33,696 bases of DNA. It comes from a virus. Position 1 is the stretch's first letter. The number at the start of each line of letters is the position of its first letter. The stretch is from positions 1 through 33,696 of IMG/VR virus record IMGVR_UViG_3300025674_000185; one strand, 5' to 3'. A program made the translations under genes and the position numbers. The notes under the pieces are model-generated. The model was not told the DNA's origin, ran no database searches, and saw nothing but the letters and a program-made list of their open reading frames with translations. Below, piece by piece: positions 23,467 through 29,159 of the stretch.

Positions 23467-24061
23467 TTTTAACTATTTGATAAACTGTATCTGTAAGGTT
23501 ATCTGTATTTAAGTCTTTTTGCAAAGCCTCACACCACAATCTAAAATCCTTTTCTGTTTCTGTATTTAAAAATAGCTGAACCATTTTAACATGTGAAACT
23601 TCCATATCTGCTGGATAATCAACATTAAAATCTTCAGATTTATCATTAGCTTTAAAATCTAAATCTTTGTCATTAGATAAATTTTCTAATTCAGTTAAAT
23701 TAAATCCTGTTAAATCTAAATCAAAGTTTTCATCTTTTAACATATTTAATTCTTGTGCTAGAAGTTTATTTTCCCATTTAGATTCTTCGCCAGAACGATT
23801 GTCCATTATTCTATAAGCCATCGCATCATTTTTTGAAAAATCTCTTTTAATAACAAATGCCTTAGTTTTGCCTAATTGTTTAAGTGCTTTCCAACGAGTA
23901 TGACCTACCACTATAACATTATCTCCATCAACTACGATAGGTTGATTGTTTCCAAACTCTTTGATAGAATTCATCACTTTTTGAACAGATTCCATAGGGA
24001 TTTCTCTAGGATTGTTTTTGTAGGGTTTTATTTCATCTATATTAATTTCTTGTATTTCCAT
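23441..24061 (-). CDS. ParB-like protein associated with DNA modification
   Basis: 206 residues. The ParB/Srx fold is marked by NNPR (16-19) and VVGHTRWKALKQLG (GHTR at 53-56). The next segment (RIMDNRSGEES, then DLDLTGFNLTELENL) is the part that usually links ParB to a fused DNA methyltransferase in phages. Here no methyltransferase follows. Instead there is a C-terminal module SHVKMVQLFLNTETEKDF..LNTDNLTDTVYQIV. It is 3 bp from the HExxH gene and overlaps the TET/JBP gene, so it belongs to that operon. It may target or nick DNA for modification, or act as an NTP-dependent DNA-binding clamp. Confidence 0.8.
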   Translation of the reverse strand: MEIQEINIDEIKPYKNNPREIPMESVQKVMNSIKEFGNNQPIVVDGDNVIVVGHTRWKALKQLGKTKAFVIKRDFSKNDAMAYRIMDNRSGEESKWENKLLAQELNMLKDENFDLDLTGFNLTELENLSNDKDLDFKANDKSEDFNVDYPADMEVSHVKMVQLFLNTETEKDFRLWCEALQKDLNTDNLTDTVYQIVKNAYNNSQS

Positions 24062-24064
24062 TTT

Positions 24065-24370
24065 TTATCCTTTTATTAGTTTATTAAATAGTTTTAGTAT
24101 TTGAGGGTTTTGCTTAAAGATTTTAGTAAAGCCATTTCCAACAGCAATAGCAACAGGTTCTTCTCCTCTGCCATTAACATTTATTTTTTCGTGAAACATT
24201 ATGATATGAAAAAACTCATGAATTATTGTATTAAGTAAATTAATTCCTTTTAATTTTTTGTCAATCACTAATAATTGCTGGTTAGTTTCAAAATAGCCAT
24301 CTAAATCTTTTAAAGGTTCATAAATAACTTTGATTTTTTTTTTACCATATAAAATTTTTTGAATTTTCAT
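24065..24370 (-). CDS. Small HExxH zinc metallopeptidase-like protein
   Basis: 101 residues. TIIHEFFHIIMFHE places H51, E52 and H55 as an HExxH zinc site; E75 or E76 in RGEEPVA could be the third ligand. The fold is probably zincin / SprT- or ImmA-like. The substrate is unknown. It is coupled to the upstream 44-aa gene by TAATG overlap and precedes ParB. In other phages such proteins sit among replication and recombination genes; a role against a host regulator is possible but unsupported. Confidence 0.65.
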   Translation of the reverse strand: MKIQKILYGKKKIKVIYEPLKDLDGYFETNQQLLVIDKKLKGINLLNTIIHEFFHIIMFHEKINVNGRGEEPVAIAVGNGFTKIFKQNPQILKLFNKLIKG

Positions 24371-24504
24371 TAGTGCTTTGTATATTCATCTTTAGTTATT
24401 GTTGCCCTTAAATACTGAATTTGTAATTTAAGTTGTTTATTTTCTATAGATAGTTTAATTATACGATTTCTGCAATACTTAAAAAGTCTTAAAAATCCTA
24501 TCAT
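24370..24504 (-). CDS. Small basic helical protein (44 aa)
   Basis: 44 codons from ATG 24504 to TAA 24370: MIGFLRLFKYCRNRIIKLSI then ENKQLKLQIQYLRATITKDE. Amphipathic helix with leucine spacing. Both ends overlap neighbours (ATGA with the replication gene, TAATG with the metallopeptidase gene), which supports translation by coupling. No family recognised. Confidence 0.62.
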   Translation of the reverse strand: MIGFLRLFKYCRNRIIKLSIENKQLKLQIQYLRATITKDEYTKH

Positions 24505-25304
24505 TGAACTAATTGGATTGTATGCTTTTCATCATATTTATCAATTCTATAATTTTTATTATCTTTACTAAATAACTCAAATTGTCCTTCACAGCCTTTA
24601 TGGACATAGCCCAAATTTTTAAGTCTATTAATTAAATCAGGTATTTCGTTATTATCTTCTACTTCCCATCTTCTTTGAGATAACCAAGTGCTGAAATGTG
24701 GCACAAATTTGTCATCTTCAATACCTTTGATTTGATTATTGTAGATTTTCGCTAATTGTTCTTCTGAATGACCAGAAATTACGTCAAAATGTTTTAACCA
24801 TATTTCGTGAGCTTTAAATTTTGAGCCTCTTTTTTTAACTAATAAACTCCAAAGATTTTCAAAGAGTGGGTCATATATATTATTATTAGGTATAGGTTTA
24901 GGTATAGGTATAGGTGCTTGGTTTTTGCTTGAAGCATTTTCAACTCTTGCTAGACCACCTTTTTTACCAGCAGAAGATCTTCTTTTGTATTTTTCAGTTA
25001 AATACTCATGCTCTTGTACTAATCTTTTATGAGTCCAAATTGCTACAGGATTGGTTTCATCAGTATAACTTAACTTAAAAAACTCTTTTAAAATATTATC
25101 TACTTCAAACTCACATTCTTCAGTTTTGCATTGGCATATTCTATAAGCTGATTCAGTTGTAAATGGCTTGGCATTTTTAGTCCAAGCAAAAGATAATAAC
25201 CTAATATAAATTCCTATAGCTTGATTGGTTAAATGTACTGTTTCAGCAGTAAATGTATCTGTAAATAATTGTAGTGCATGAAACTTATTTGTTTCCTTCT
25301 CCAT
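24501..25304 (-). CDS. DUF1376-type replication protein
   Basis: 267 residues. The N-terminal domain (FHALQLFTDTFTAETVHLTN, then AIGIYIRLLSFAWTK) matches DUF1376, found at the front of phage lambda-O / helicase-loader-like proteins. The basic stretch KYKRRSSAGKKGGLAR (105-120) ends it. A linker PIPIPKPIPNNN (131-142) is encoded by hexamer repeats. The C-terminal half (YDPLFENLWSLLVKKRG..KAHEIWLKHF..PHFSTWLSQRRW) is the usual second domain. It probably loads a host helicase at the phage origin, as no phage helicase or polymerase is visible. Confidence 0.75.
   Translation of the reverse strand: MEKETNKFHALQLFTDTFTAETVHLTNQAIGIYIRLLSFAWTKNAKPFTTESAYRICQCKTEECEFEVDNILKEFFKLSYTDETNPVAIWTHKRLVQEHEYLTEKYKRRSSAGKKGGLARVENASSKNQAPIPIPKPIPNNNIYDPLFENLWSLLVKKRGSKFKAHEIWLKHFDVISGHSEEQLAKIYNNQIKGIEDDKFVPHFSTWLSQRRWEVEDNNEIPDLINRLKNLGYVHKGCEGQFELFSKDNKNYRIDKYDEKHTIQLVQ
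24886..24915 (+). repeat. Five tandem hexamers inside the replication gene
   Basis: Five tandem units TTAGGT / ATAGGT (order t, a, t, a, a at the first base), flanked on the left by an ATATATATTATTATTA tract. They lie in the linker-coding part of the replication gene. Lambda has its origin iterons in the same place of gene O. Confidence 0.5.
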
Positions 25305-25803
25305 AAAATATATCTCCTTTTTCTAGTTGTGTTATTTGTTTGTTGGTTTCGTCTAATAAATGAAGTTCTGTACCGAACAGTTCTTCAAATTTTGTTTTAT
25401 TAAGATGTATTGATTCATTTCCCATATTATGATGTTCAGGACATAAAGGAATTGTTTTATCATGTGGTGGTCTTAATCCCATACCAGTAAATCTTCTAAT
25501 ATGATGAATTACAGGCTCAGAAAATAATCCTTTTTTTTGACAAGCAATACAACCTATTTGTTTTAACTTATCAAATCTTTCTTTGTCTTTTTTTTTCATA
25601 TTTTCTCTGCGTCTATGTCTATTTCTATCAATGATTTCAAAATGTATATCTGATAATTCAGTCATTTTATTTACATACTTTTGATATTCAATTCTTATCT
25701 TATCATCTTTTTCAAAAGTATCCTCATAGTTTAATTCTTTATTAAGTTTAAATTCAAGATAACTAATTACTTCATTCTGAAATAGTTTTTTTAATTTTTT
25801 CAC
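25285..25803 (-). CDS. Ref-like HNH nuclease
   Basis: 172 residues from a GTG at 25803. A basic helical N-terminus precedes the HNH/zinc core: C85 and C88 in GCIACQKKG, PVIHHIRRF (H100, H101), GMGLRPPH (H114), then IPLCPEHHN (C121, H124, H125). This spacing and the C-terminal FEELFGTE resemble the phage recombination-enhancement (P1 Ref) HNH family. It overlaps the replication gene (20 bp), suggesting a role in recombination-linked replication. The start is uncertain because no clear ribosome site precedes the GTG; an ATG at 25665 would still keep the whole core. Confidence 0.75.
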   Translation of the reverse strand: MKKLKKLFQNEVISYLEFKLNKELNYEDTFEKDDKIRIEYQKYVNKMTELSDIHFEIIDRNRHRRRENMKKKDKERFDKLKQIGCIACQKKGLFSEPVIHHIRRFTGMGLRPPHDKTIPLCPEHHNMGNESIHLNKTKFEELFGTELHLLDETNKQITQLEKGDIFYGEGNK

Positions 25804-26056
25804 AATGACTAATAATATTATCTAGTTCTTCTTTAATAATATGCCCATTATCTTGACCAGAATATTCAGATAGTTCAATTAATTGACCTAGTCTAATCAT
25901 TCTCAATAATCTTTTGAAAGCCCTACGAACATGCATATCTGACATATCAGAAACATACAACCAAGTATTTTTTGATCTGCTAAAATATTGTTCTTCAGGT
26001 GTAGATTGTTGAGTTTCATCAGTTTTAGGTATATCAATAAAATCTTCGCCACTCAT
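25772..26056 (-). CDS. Unknown small protein (94 aa)
   Basis: 94 residues. A disordered acidic N-terminus (MSGEDFIDIPKTDETQQSTP) is followed by helices WLYVSDMSDMHVRRAFKRLL and IIKEELDNIISHCEKIKKTI. It overlaps the next gene by 32 bp and the previous one by 4 bp (ATGA). The pattern could be a replication accessory, but I recognise no family. Confidence 0.6.
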   Translation of the reverse strand: MSGEDFIDIPKTDETQQSTPEEQYFSRSKNTWLYVSDMSDMHVRRAFKRLLRMIRLGQLIELSEYSGQDNGHIIKEELDNIISHCEKIKKTISE

Positions 26057-26319
26057 AACAAACTCCTTTGATTTGTGTTTTCTTCTTTATAAGGTTTCCA
26101 ATCAAAATCTACAAGCCTATATTCTTTACCATTGTATTTACTTTTAAAGCTTTGATCAGTATAAGACTTTGCAGATTTTAATTTTTCATAAGGTATAAAC
26201 ATATATTCTTTTCCATGAATAATACCTAATGATTCTTTTTTTCTTAAAGCCTTTTTATATATATGTTCTCTGACTGATACTTTCCCCAGCCAGATTTTTG
26301 TTACTTCTACTTTTATCAT
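26053..26319 (-). CDS. Unknown small protein (88 aa)
   Basis: 88 residues, basic, with a beta-rich start (MIKVEVTKIWLGKVSVREHI) and YMFIPYEKLKSAKSYTD in the middle. The overlap with the HTH gene is 65 bp in a different frame. A CTTTCCCCAG (26280-26289), identical to one arm of the operator-like repeat upstream of the HTH gene, lies in the overlap. No family recognised. Confidence 0.55.
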   Translation of the reverse strand: MIKVEVTKIWLGKVSVREHIYKKALRKKESLGIIHGKEYMFIPYEKLKSAKSYTDQSFKSKYNGKEYRLVDFDWKPYKEENTNQRSLL

Positions 26320-26614
26320 AGTACTTCTCCTCTAGTATATCTATTAATGCTAATGCTTTTTCTTTTTTAAGAATTGAAATATCCGCACCATCTAAAACTT
26401 GATATGGGTCGCCAATTTGAAATTGGTTTAAAGGAATATCCAATGCTTCGCAAAACTCTAATAGCTTGATAGAATCAATTTTATTAATAGCCTTTTCAAA
26501 TTTTTGTACTTGTTGAAAAGTAACTTTCAAAATTTTTGAAATATCAACTTGAGTTTTTTTTCTTGCGTACCGATAAGCAACAAGCATGGTTGCTATTTTT
26601 AAACGTTTATCCAT
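26255..26614 (-). CDS. XRE/CI-like helix-turn-helix regulator
   Basis: The start is ATG 26614 (MDKRLKIATMLVAYRYARKK), preceded by AGGA at good distance; the in-frame extension upstream runs through the promoter region and is not coding. 119 residues. Helix-turn-helix: TQVDISKILKVTFQQVQKFE (21-40), then ALDIPLNQFQIGDPYQVL. It is divergent from the early rightward operon and heads the leftward one, the position of a CI/Cro-type switch protein. A perfect 9-bp inverted repeat lies 19 bp upstream of the start codon, so autoregulation is likely. Without an integrase, lysogeny is not implied. Confidence 0.8.
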   Translation of the reverse strand: MDKRLKIATMLVAYRYARKKTQVDISKILKVTFQQVQKFEKAINKIDSIKLLEFCEALDIPLNQFQIGDPYQVLDGADISILKKEKALALIDILEEKYYDKSRSNKNLAGESISQRTYI

Positions 26615-26632
26615 GTATTTTCCTGTGAGTTG

Positions 26633-26664
26633 TGGGGAAAGAAATCGGTATAAAACTTTCCCCA
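26633..26664. promoter_or_regulatory. Operator-like inverted repeat
   Basis: TGGGGAAAG (26633-26641) and CTTTCCCCA (26656-26664) form a perfect 9-bp inverted repeat with a 14-bp spacer. In leftward sense a TATACT (-10-like) directly abuts the repeat, so a bound regulator would block transcription of the HTH gene. Confidence 0.6.
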
Positions 26665-26760
26665 GTATAACTAGAAAGGGAGTGAAAATGAAGACACTCT
26701 TTTTTACCTTTAACCGATTTGAGCATTGAAGTCTATATAAATTAAAAATTGTATTTTGAT

Positions 26761-26790
26761 TTGACAAAAATTTACCTTTTTTTGTATATT
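26761..26790 (+). promoter_or_regulatory. Rightward early promoter (sigma70-type)
   Basis: TTGACA (26761-26766), 18-bp spacer, TATATT (26785-26790). It faces the early operon and predicts a start near 26797, giving a leader of about 300 nt before the first gene. Confidence 0.72.
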
Positions 26791-26891
26791 TTGGCTAAAA
26801 ACTCCCCTTTTTATTGAAAAAAAAGTATTTGCCATTTGTGTGTGTTTTTATAAGCTTTCTTTATAACTAGACTACGTGTAATTCGGTACTC

Positions 26892-27005
26892 GTCTTAAAA
26901 CATATAAAAACCAATTCAGAGCCCCAGAAGTTAATTCTAAGTTTTGACTGAGAAAAAATCTGTTTCATAATCTGGGTGGGTGCCTCAAAGAGTGTGTGTT
27001 AAGAC
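26892..27005 (+). ncRNA. Candidate structured leader RNA
   Basis: An outer stem GTCTTAA (26892-26898) / TTAAGAC (26999-27005), extendable by two pairs across one mismatch, encloses an inner stem CCCAGA (26923-26928) / TCTGGG (26971-26976). The element precedes the hammerhead in the same leader. It has a higher G/C share than its surroundings and no open reading frame. I cannot match it to a known riboswitch class. Confidence 0.4.
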
Positions 27006-27026
27006 CTACGATTTAGATATTTTAAT

Positions 27027-27090
27027 TTATAGTTTCTACAACCTTTAGCAAGTTGTACTGATGATGTTAGCTAAATACGAAAAACTATAA
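27027..27090 (+). ncRNA. Hammerhead ribozyme, type III
   Basis: Stem III: TTATAGTTT (27027-27035) pairs with AAACTATAA (27082-27090). Cleavage site: C27036 (H17) preceded by U16.1. Stem I: TACAAC (27037-27042) / GTTGTA (27052-27057). Core CTGATGA (27058-27064), one extra U (27065), a short stem II (G27066-C27078, U27067-A27077) and GAA (27079-27081). Loop I TTTAGC (27044-27049) can pair with loop II GCTAAA (27070-27075), a tertiary contact known from natural hammerheads. Cleavage would free a 5'-OH mRNA with a 68-nt leader before the first early gene. Departures from consensus are the extra U and weak stem II. Confidence 0.87.
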
Positions 27091-27104
27091 CTAGGAGAAA
27101 AAAA

Positions 27105-27326
27105 ATGAGAAGAATAAATATATCAAAAGGAGATACAAGAATAACAAAGTCTTTTTATGACCAAGATGAATTTAGACAATTTGTTGTAAATGATTTAGGC
27201 TTGTTAGATTTTAATGTTGTTACAATTATAGTTTGGGATTTAAAAGTTGCAGAATCTTATACTTATTGTGGTTATAAATTTTCAATTCAATCAAAAGCAA
27301 GAGTTGGAAATCAATTAGTACTTTAA
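27105..27326 (+). CDS. First early protein, unknown (73 aa)
   Basis: 73 residues: MRRINISKGDTRITKSFYDQ, then FRQFVVNDLGLLDFNVVTII and a beta-rich end (YKFSIQSKARV). Its leader AACTAGGAGAAAAAAA is identical to that of the following gene, so both have the same strong ribosome site. It follows the first hammerhead by 14 bp. Small, alpha/beta, no cysteine clusters; no family recognised. As the first early gene it may modify the host or regulate the switch, but nothing in the sequence shows this. Confidence 0.7.
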   Translation: MRRINISKGDTRITKSFYDQDEFRQFVVNDLGLLDFNVVTIIVWDLKVAESYTYCGYKFSIQSKARVGNQLVL

Positions 27327-27344
27327 TTAACTAGGAGAAAAAAA

Positions 27345-27626
27345 ATGAATAAACTTATGTTTGAAGATGTCGCTCAAGTTGGAGATATAATAAGAGCAAA
27401 TGACTTTATGCCAAGAGAACATTTAAAAGCTTGTTACATCGAGGGTAAAGTTCTTGATAAAGGTAAATGTGATGGAAAATATTATTCTTGTTACAAAATA
27501 TCTTTAATTAAAAAAGTTTCAAATGGAAAAGATGTAACACCAAATGTAGAAGATAAAATTTGGTATGTTCCTTTTGAAATTGATTTTGATGAACATGATA
27601 CAAGAATAATCAAAATAAATAAATAA
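27345..27626 (+). CDS. Early protein, unknown (93 aa)
   Basis: 93 residues, beta-rich: VGDIIRANDFMPREHLKACY, GKVLDKGKCDGKYYSCYKIS, then VEDKIWYVPFEIDFDEHDTR. The pattern of short strands (IEGKV.....YYSCYKI) suggests a small barrel that binds a ligand or nucleic acid. It shares its Shine-Dalgarno leader with the gene before. I recall proteins with a GDxIRAxDF..R....C.YVEG.V pattern in other phages, of unknown function. Confidence 0.7.
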   Translation: MNKLMFEDVAQVGDIIRANDFMPREHLKACYIEGKVLDKGKCDGKYYSCYKISLIKKVSNGKDVTPNVEDKIWYVPFEIDFDEHDTRIIKINK

Positions 27627-27628
27627 TT

Positions 27629-27733
27629 ATGAAAAAAATATTAGAAGTTTTAGAATATGTTTCTGTAGCTTTGATCTTTGCCTATTTTTTTTTAGGTGGT
27701 TTCAAATGGACTATAGATTATTTAACGATGTAA
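27629..27733 (+). CDS. Small membrane protein (34 aa)
   Basis: 34 codons: MKKILEVLEYVSVALIFAYF then FLGGFKWTIDYLTM. One transmembrane helix over residues 9-24. It begins 2 bp after the upstream stop; no strong ribosome site is visible, so it is probably coupled. Its last six bases (27728-27733) fall within the outer stem of the second hammerhead, so ribozyme folding and its translation may interfere. Confidence 0.6.
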   Translation: MKKILEVLEYVSVALIFAYFFLGGFKWTIDYLTM

Positions 27734-27801
27734 GACGAAAGGGGAATCATTTCTCCCCTCTATCTACTATGGCTAGTAGGTACTGATGATGTCAGCCACA
27801 T
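27728..27801 (+). ncRNA. Hammerhead ribozyme, type II
   Basis: Order: stem II 5' strand GAC (27734-27736), GAA (27737-27739), stem III AGGGGA (27740-27745) / TCCCCT (27754-27759), cleavage after C27760, stem I TATCTACT (27761-27768) / AGTAGGTA (27775-27782) with one U-G pair, core CTGATGA (27783-27789), extra U (27790), stem II 3' strand GTC (27791-27793). Stem II resumes outside an internal loop as ATGT (27728-27731) / ACAT (27798-27801). Loop I TGGC (27770-27773) can pair with GCCA (27795-27798) of the stem II internal loop, though A27798 is also used by the outer stem. Cleavage leaves a 64-nt leader before DUF932. Confidence 0.87.
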
Positions 27802-27824
27802 TAATATAACTAAAAGGAACGAAA

Positions 27825-28847
27825 ATGAAAAAAGGACAAGAAATAAAAGCAATGCTAACAAATGTAAATAATGATGCTGAAAATAAAAGCGATTACATTG
27901 TTAGATTAAAAAACTTGGAAGTAGTTGAAAACGAACATGACTATTTTCCAGCTTTAAAATATGAAGATTATCAAACAAGATTAACTGATAATTCTGTTTT
28001 AAATTTAGCTAATAGATTAGGAATGGGAACATCTTACATTTCAAAATGTATGCCATTTCAAAGTCTTGTTTCTTATAATTTAAACCACTGGATTAGAAAT
28101 AATAAAGATAAAGGTTTAATGTTAAGAAATAATCAAGATAAAACTAGAGCAATACTTTCTGATCGTTATAAAAGAATAGATTGTAAAGACGTTGCTAATT
28201 CTACTCTTGATAGATTAATGGATATGGGTGCTGAATTAAAGTATTCATACTATGATGGCGATGACATGAACATTACTGCTGTTCTTCCAAAATTAGAGGG
28301 AGAAGTAGTAAAAGGAGATGTTGTTCAAGGTGGTATCACTATTACAAATTCTGAAATAGGTAATGGCTCATTAATTATTAAGCCATTTATTTATAGATTA
28401 GTTTGTACTAATGGTATGGTTGCCCCTACTTATCTAAATCAGTTTTATGCTAAGCATGTTGGTAAAATGCTTATTAATACTGAAGATGATGAGCAGTGGA
28501 AATCTATTGTTGAAAAAATGCAACAACAATTAGAGTTAGTTAGTAATCCTGAGGTTTTCCAAGAAAATCTTATGAGATTGCAACAAGCTACTGATGAAAC
28601 AATTACTTCTCATGGTATTGTTCAATTAGCTAAAAAACAGGGTGTATCAGATGATGAACGTGCTGGTATTTTTGAAAGGCTAAATCACTATTTAGGTGAG
28701 GAGTTTGCTGTTTCAAAATATGAGTTAGCTAATGCAGTAACTAATCTAGCAAATGATGAAAATAAATCAGATCAAAGAGCAAGGTTTTTGCAAGAACTAG
28801 GTGGTATGATTATTTTCTCTAATAATCCAGCAAGAGCTAGAATATAA
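27825..28847 (+). CDS. DUF932 family early protein
   Basis: 340 residues, the usual length for the phage/plasmid DUF932 (TIGR03299-like) family. Recognisable parts are RAILSDRYKRIDCKDVANST, NGSLIIKPFIYRLVCTNGMV and a C-terminal helical region. The function is unknown; the family is frequently abundant in plasmids and phages near recombination genes and has been proposed to act in DNA metabolism. It has its own leader containing the second hammerhead and is followed by a GC-rich hairpin, so it seems to be separately processed at both ends. Confidence 0.82.
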   Translation: MKKGQEIKAMLTNVNNDAENKSDYIVRLKNLEVVENEHDYFPALKYEDYQTRLTDNSVLNLANRLGMGTSYISKCMPFQSLVSYNLNHWIRNNKDKGLMLRNNQDKTRAILSDRYKRIDCKDVANSTLDRLMDMGAELKYSYYDGDDMNITAVLPKLEGEVVKGDVVQGGITITNSEIGNGSLIIKPFIYRLVCTNGMVAPTYLNQFYAKHVGKMLINTEDDEQWKSIVEKMQQQLELVSNPEVFQENLMRLQQATDETITSHGIVQLAKKQGVSDDERAGIFERLNHYLGEEFAVSKYELANAVTNLANDENKSDQRARFLQELGGMIIFSNNPARARI

Positions 28848-28854
28848 ATCAATC

Positions 28855-28876
28855 GCTGGGGTGTAAAAGCCCCAGC
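28855..28876 (+). terminator. Hairpin after the DUF932 gene
   Basis: GCTGGGG (28855-28861) pairs perfectly with CCCCAGC (28870-28876) around an 8-base loop. No U-run follows, and a gene starts 17 bp later, so partial termination or 3'-end protection is likelier than full stop. Confidence 0.55.
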
Positions 28877-28893
28877 ATAACTAAAAGGTAAAT

Positions 28894-28995
28894 ATGATAA
28901 TATTAGGCAAACCAATACATAGAAAATATGTAAAGGCTTATTTAATAACTTTAATATCAATAATAATAATCGGAGGTACAATAATATGTCTATAA
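28894..28995 (+). CDS. Small membrane protein (33 aa)
   Basis: 33 codons: MIILGKPIHRKYVKAYLITL, then SIIIIGGTIICL. A basic start followed by a hydrophobic helix (about 16-33). It is preceded by AAAGG. Its end overlaps the next gene by 10 bp and contains that gene's GGAGG ribosome site. No family recognised. Confidence 0.55.
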   Translation: MIILGKPIHRKYVKAYLITLISIIIIGGTIICL

Positions 28996-29159
28996 TTAAT
29001 TTTAGAAGTGACTTAAAAGATTTAACTAAAAGAGCTGAAATATCTGCTAAGTTGCAAGTGTATTATAAATTAATTGAGCATTTAAATTTTAAAGTAATTG
29101 AAACTACTAAAGAATTAAATCAGCTTAATTTGAAGGAGTCAAAAAATGAAAATAAATAA
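28986..29159 (+). CDS. Small helical early protein (57 aa)
   Basis: 57 codons from ATG 28986: MSIINFRSDLKDLTKRAEIS, then KLQVYYKLIEHLNFKVIETT. GGAGG lies about 10 nt upstream. The stop is 14 bp inside the next gene. The composition is that of one or two charged helices. No family recognised, and the role is unknown. Confidence 0.6.
   Translation: MSIINFRSDLKDLTKRAEISAKLQVYYKLIEHLNFKVIETTKELNQLNLKESKNENK

Larger units (their letters stand above)
26615..27104. other. Divergent control region without genes (490 bp)
   Basis: No coding frame is convincing here. The stretch holds the operator-like repeat (26633-26664), a second inverted pair AAATCGGT (26642-26649) / ACCGATTT (26713-26720), the rightward promoter (26761-26790), a leader of about 230 nt containing a nested inverted-repeat structure (26892-27005), and a hammerhead ribozyme (27027-27090) ending 2 nt before the first ribosome site. 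Confidence 0.7.

Noticed and set aside
23441-24061. ParB-like gene as a plasmid-type partition system
   Set aside because: No ParA-type ATPase or parS-like repeats accompany it, and the layout is that of ParB domains linked to DNA modification genes.
26255-26614. Temperate lifestyle based on the CI-like HTH gene
   Set aside because: No integrase, excisionase, partition system or attachment-site pattern is visible; switch-like HTH pairs also occur in lytic phages.
27740-27759. GC-rich hairpin read as an ordinary terminator before DUF932
   Set aside because: It has no U-run and fits exactly as stem III of the type II hammerhead, flanked by GAA on one side and the cleavage site, stem I and CUGAUGA on the other.
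28591-28597. Further CTGATGA on the plus strand in the DUF932 gene (another at 31076-31082)
   Set aside because: Both are in coding frames, with no flanking stem I or partner GAA in the required positions.
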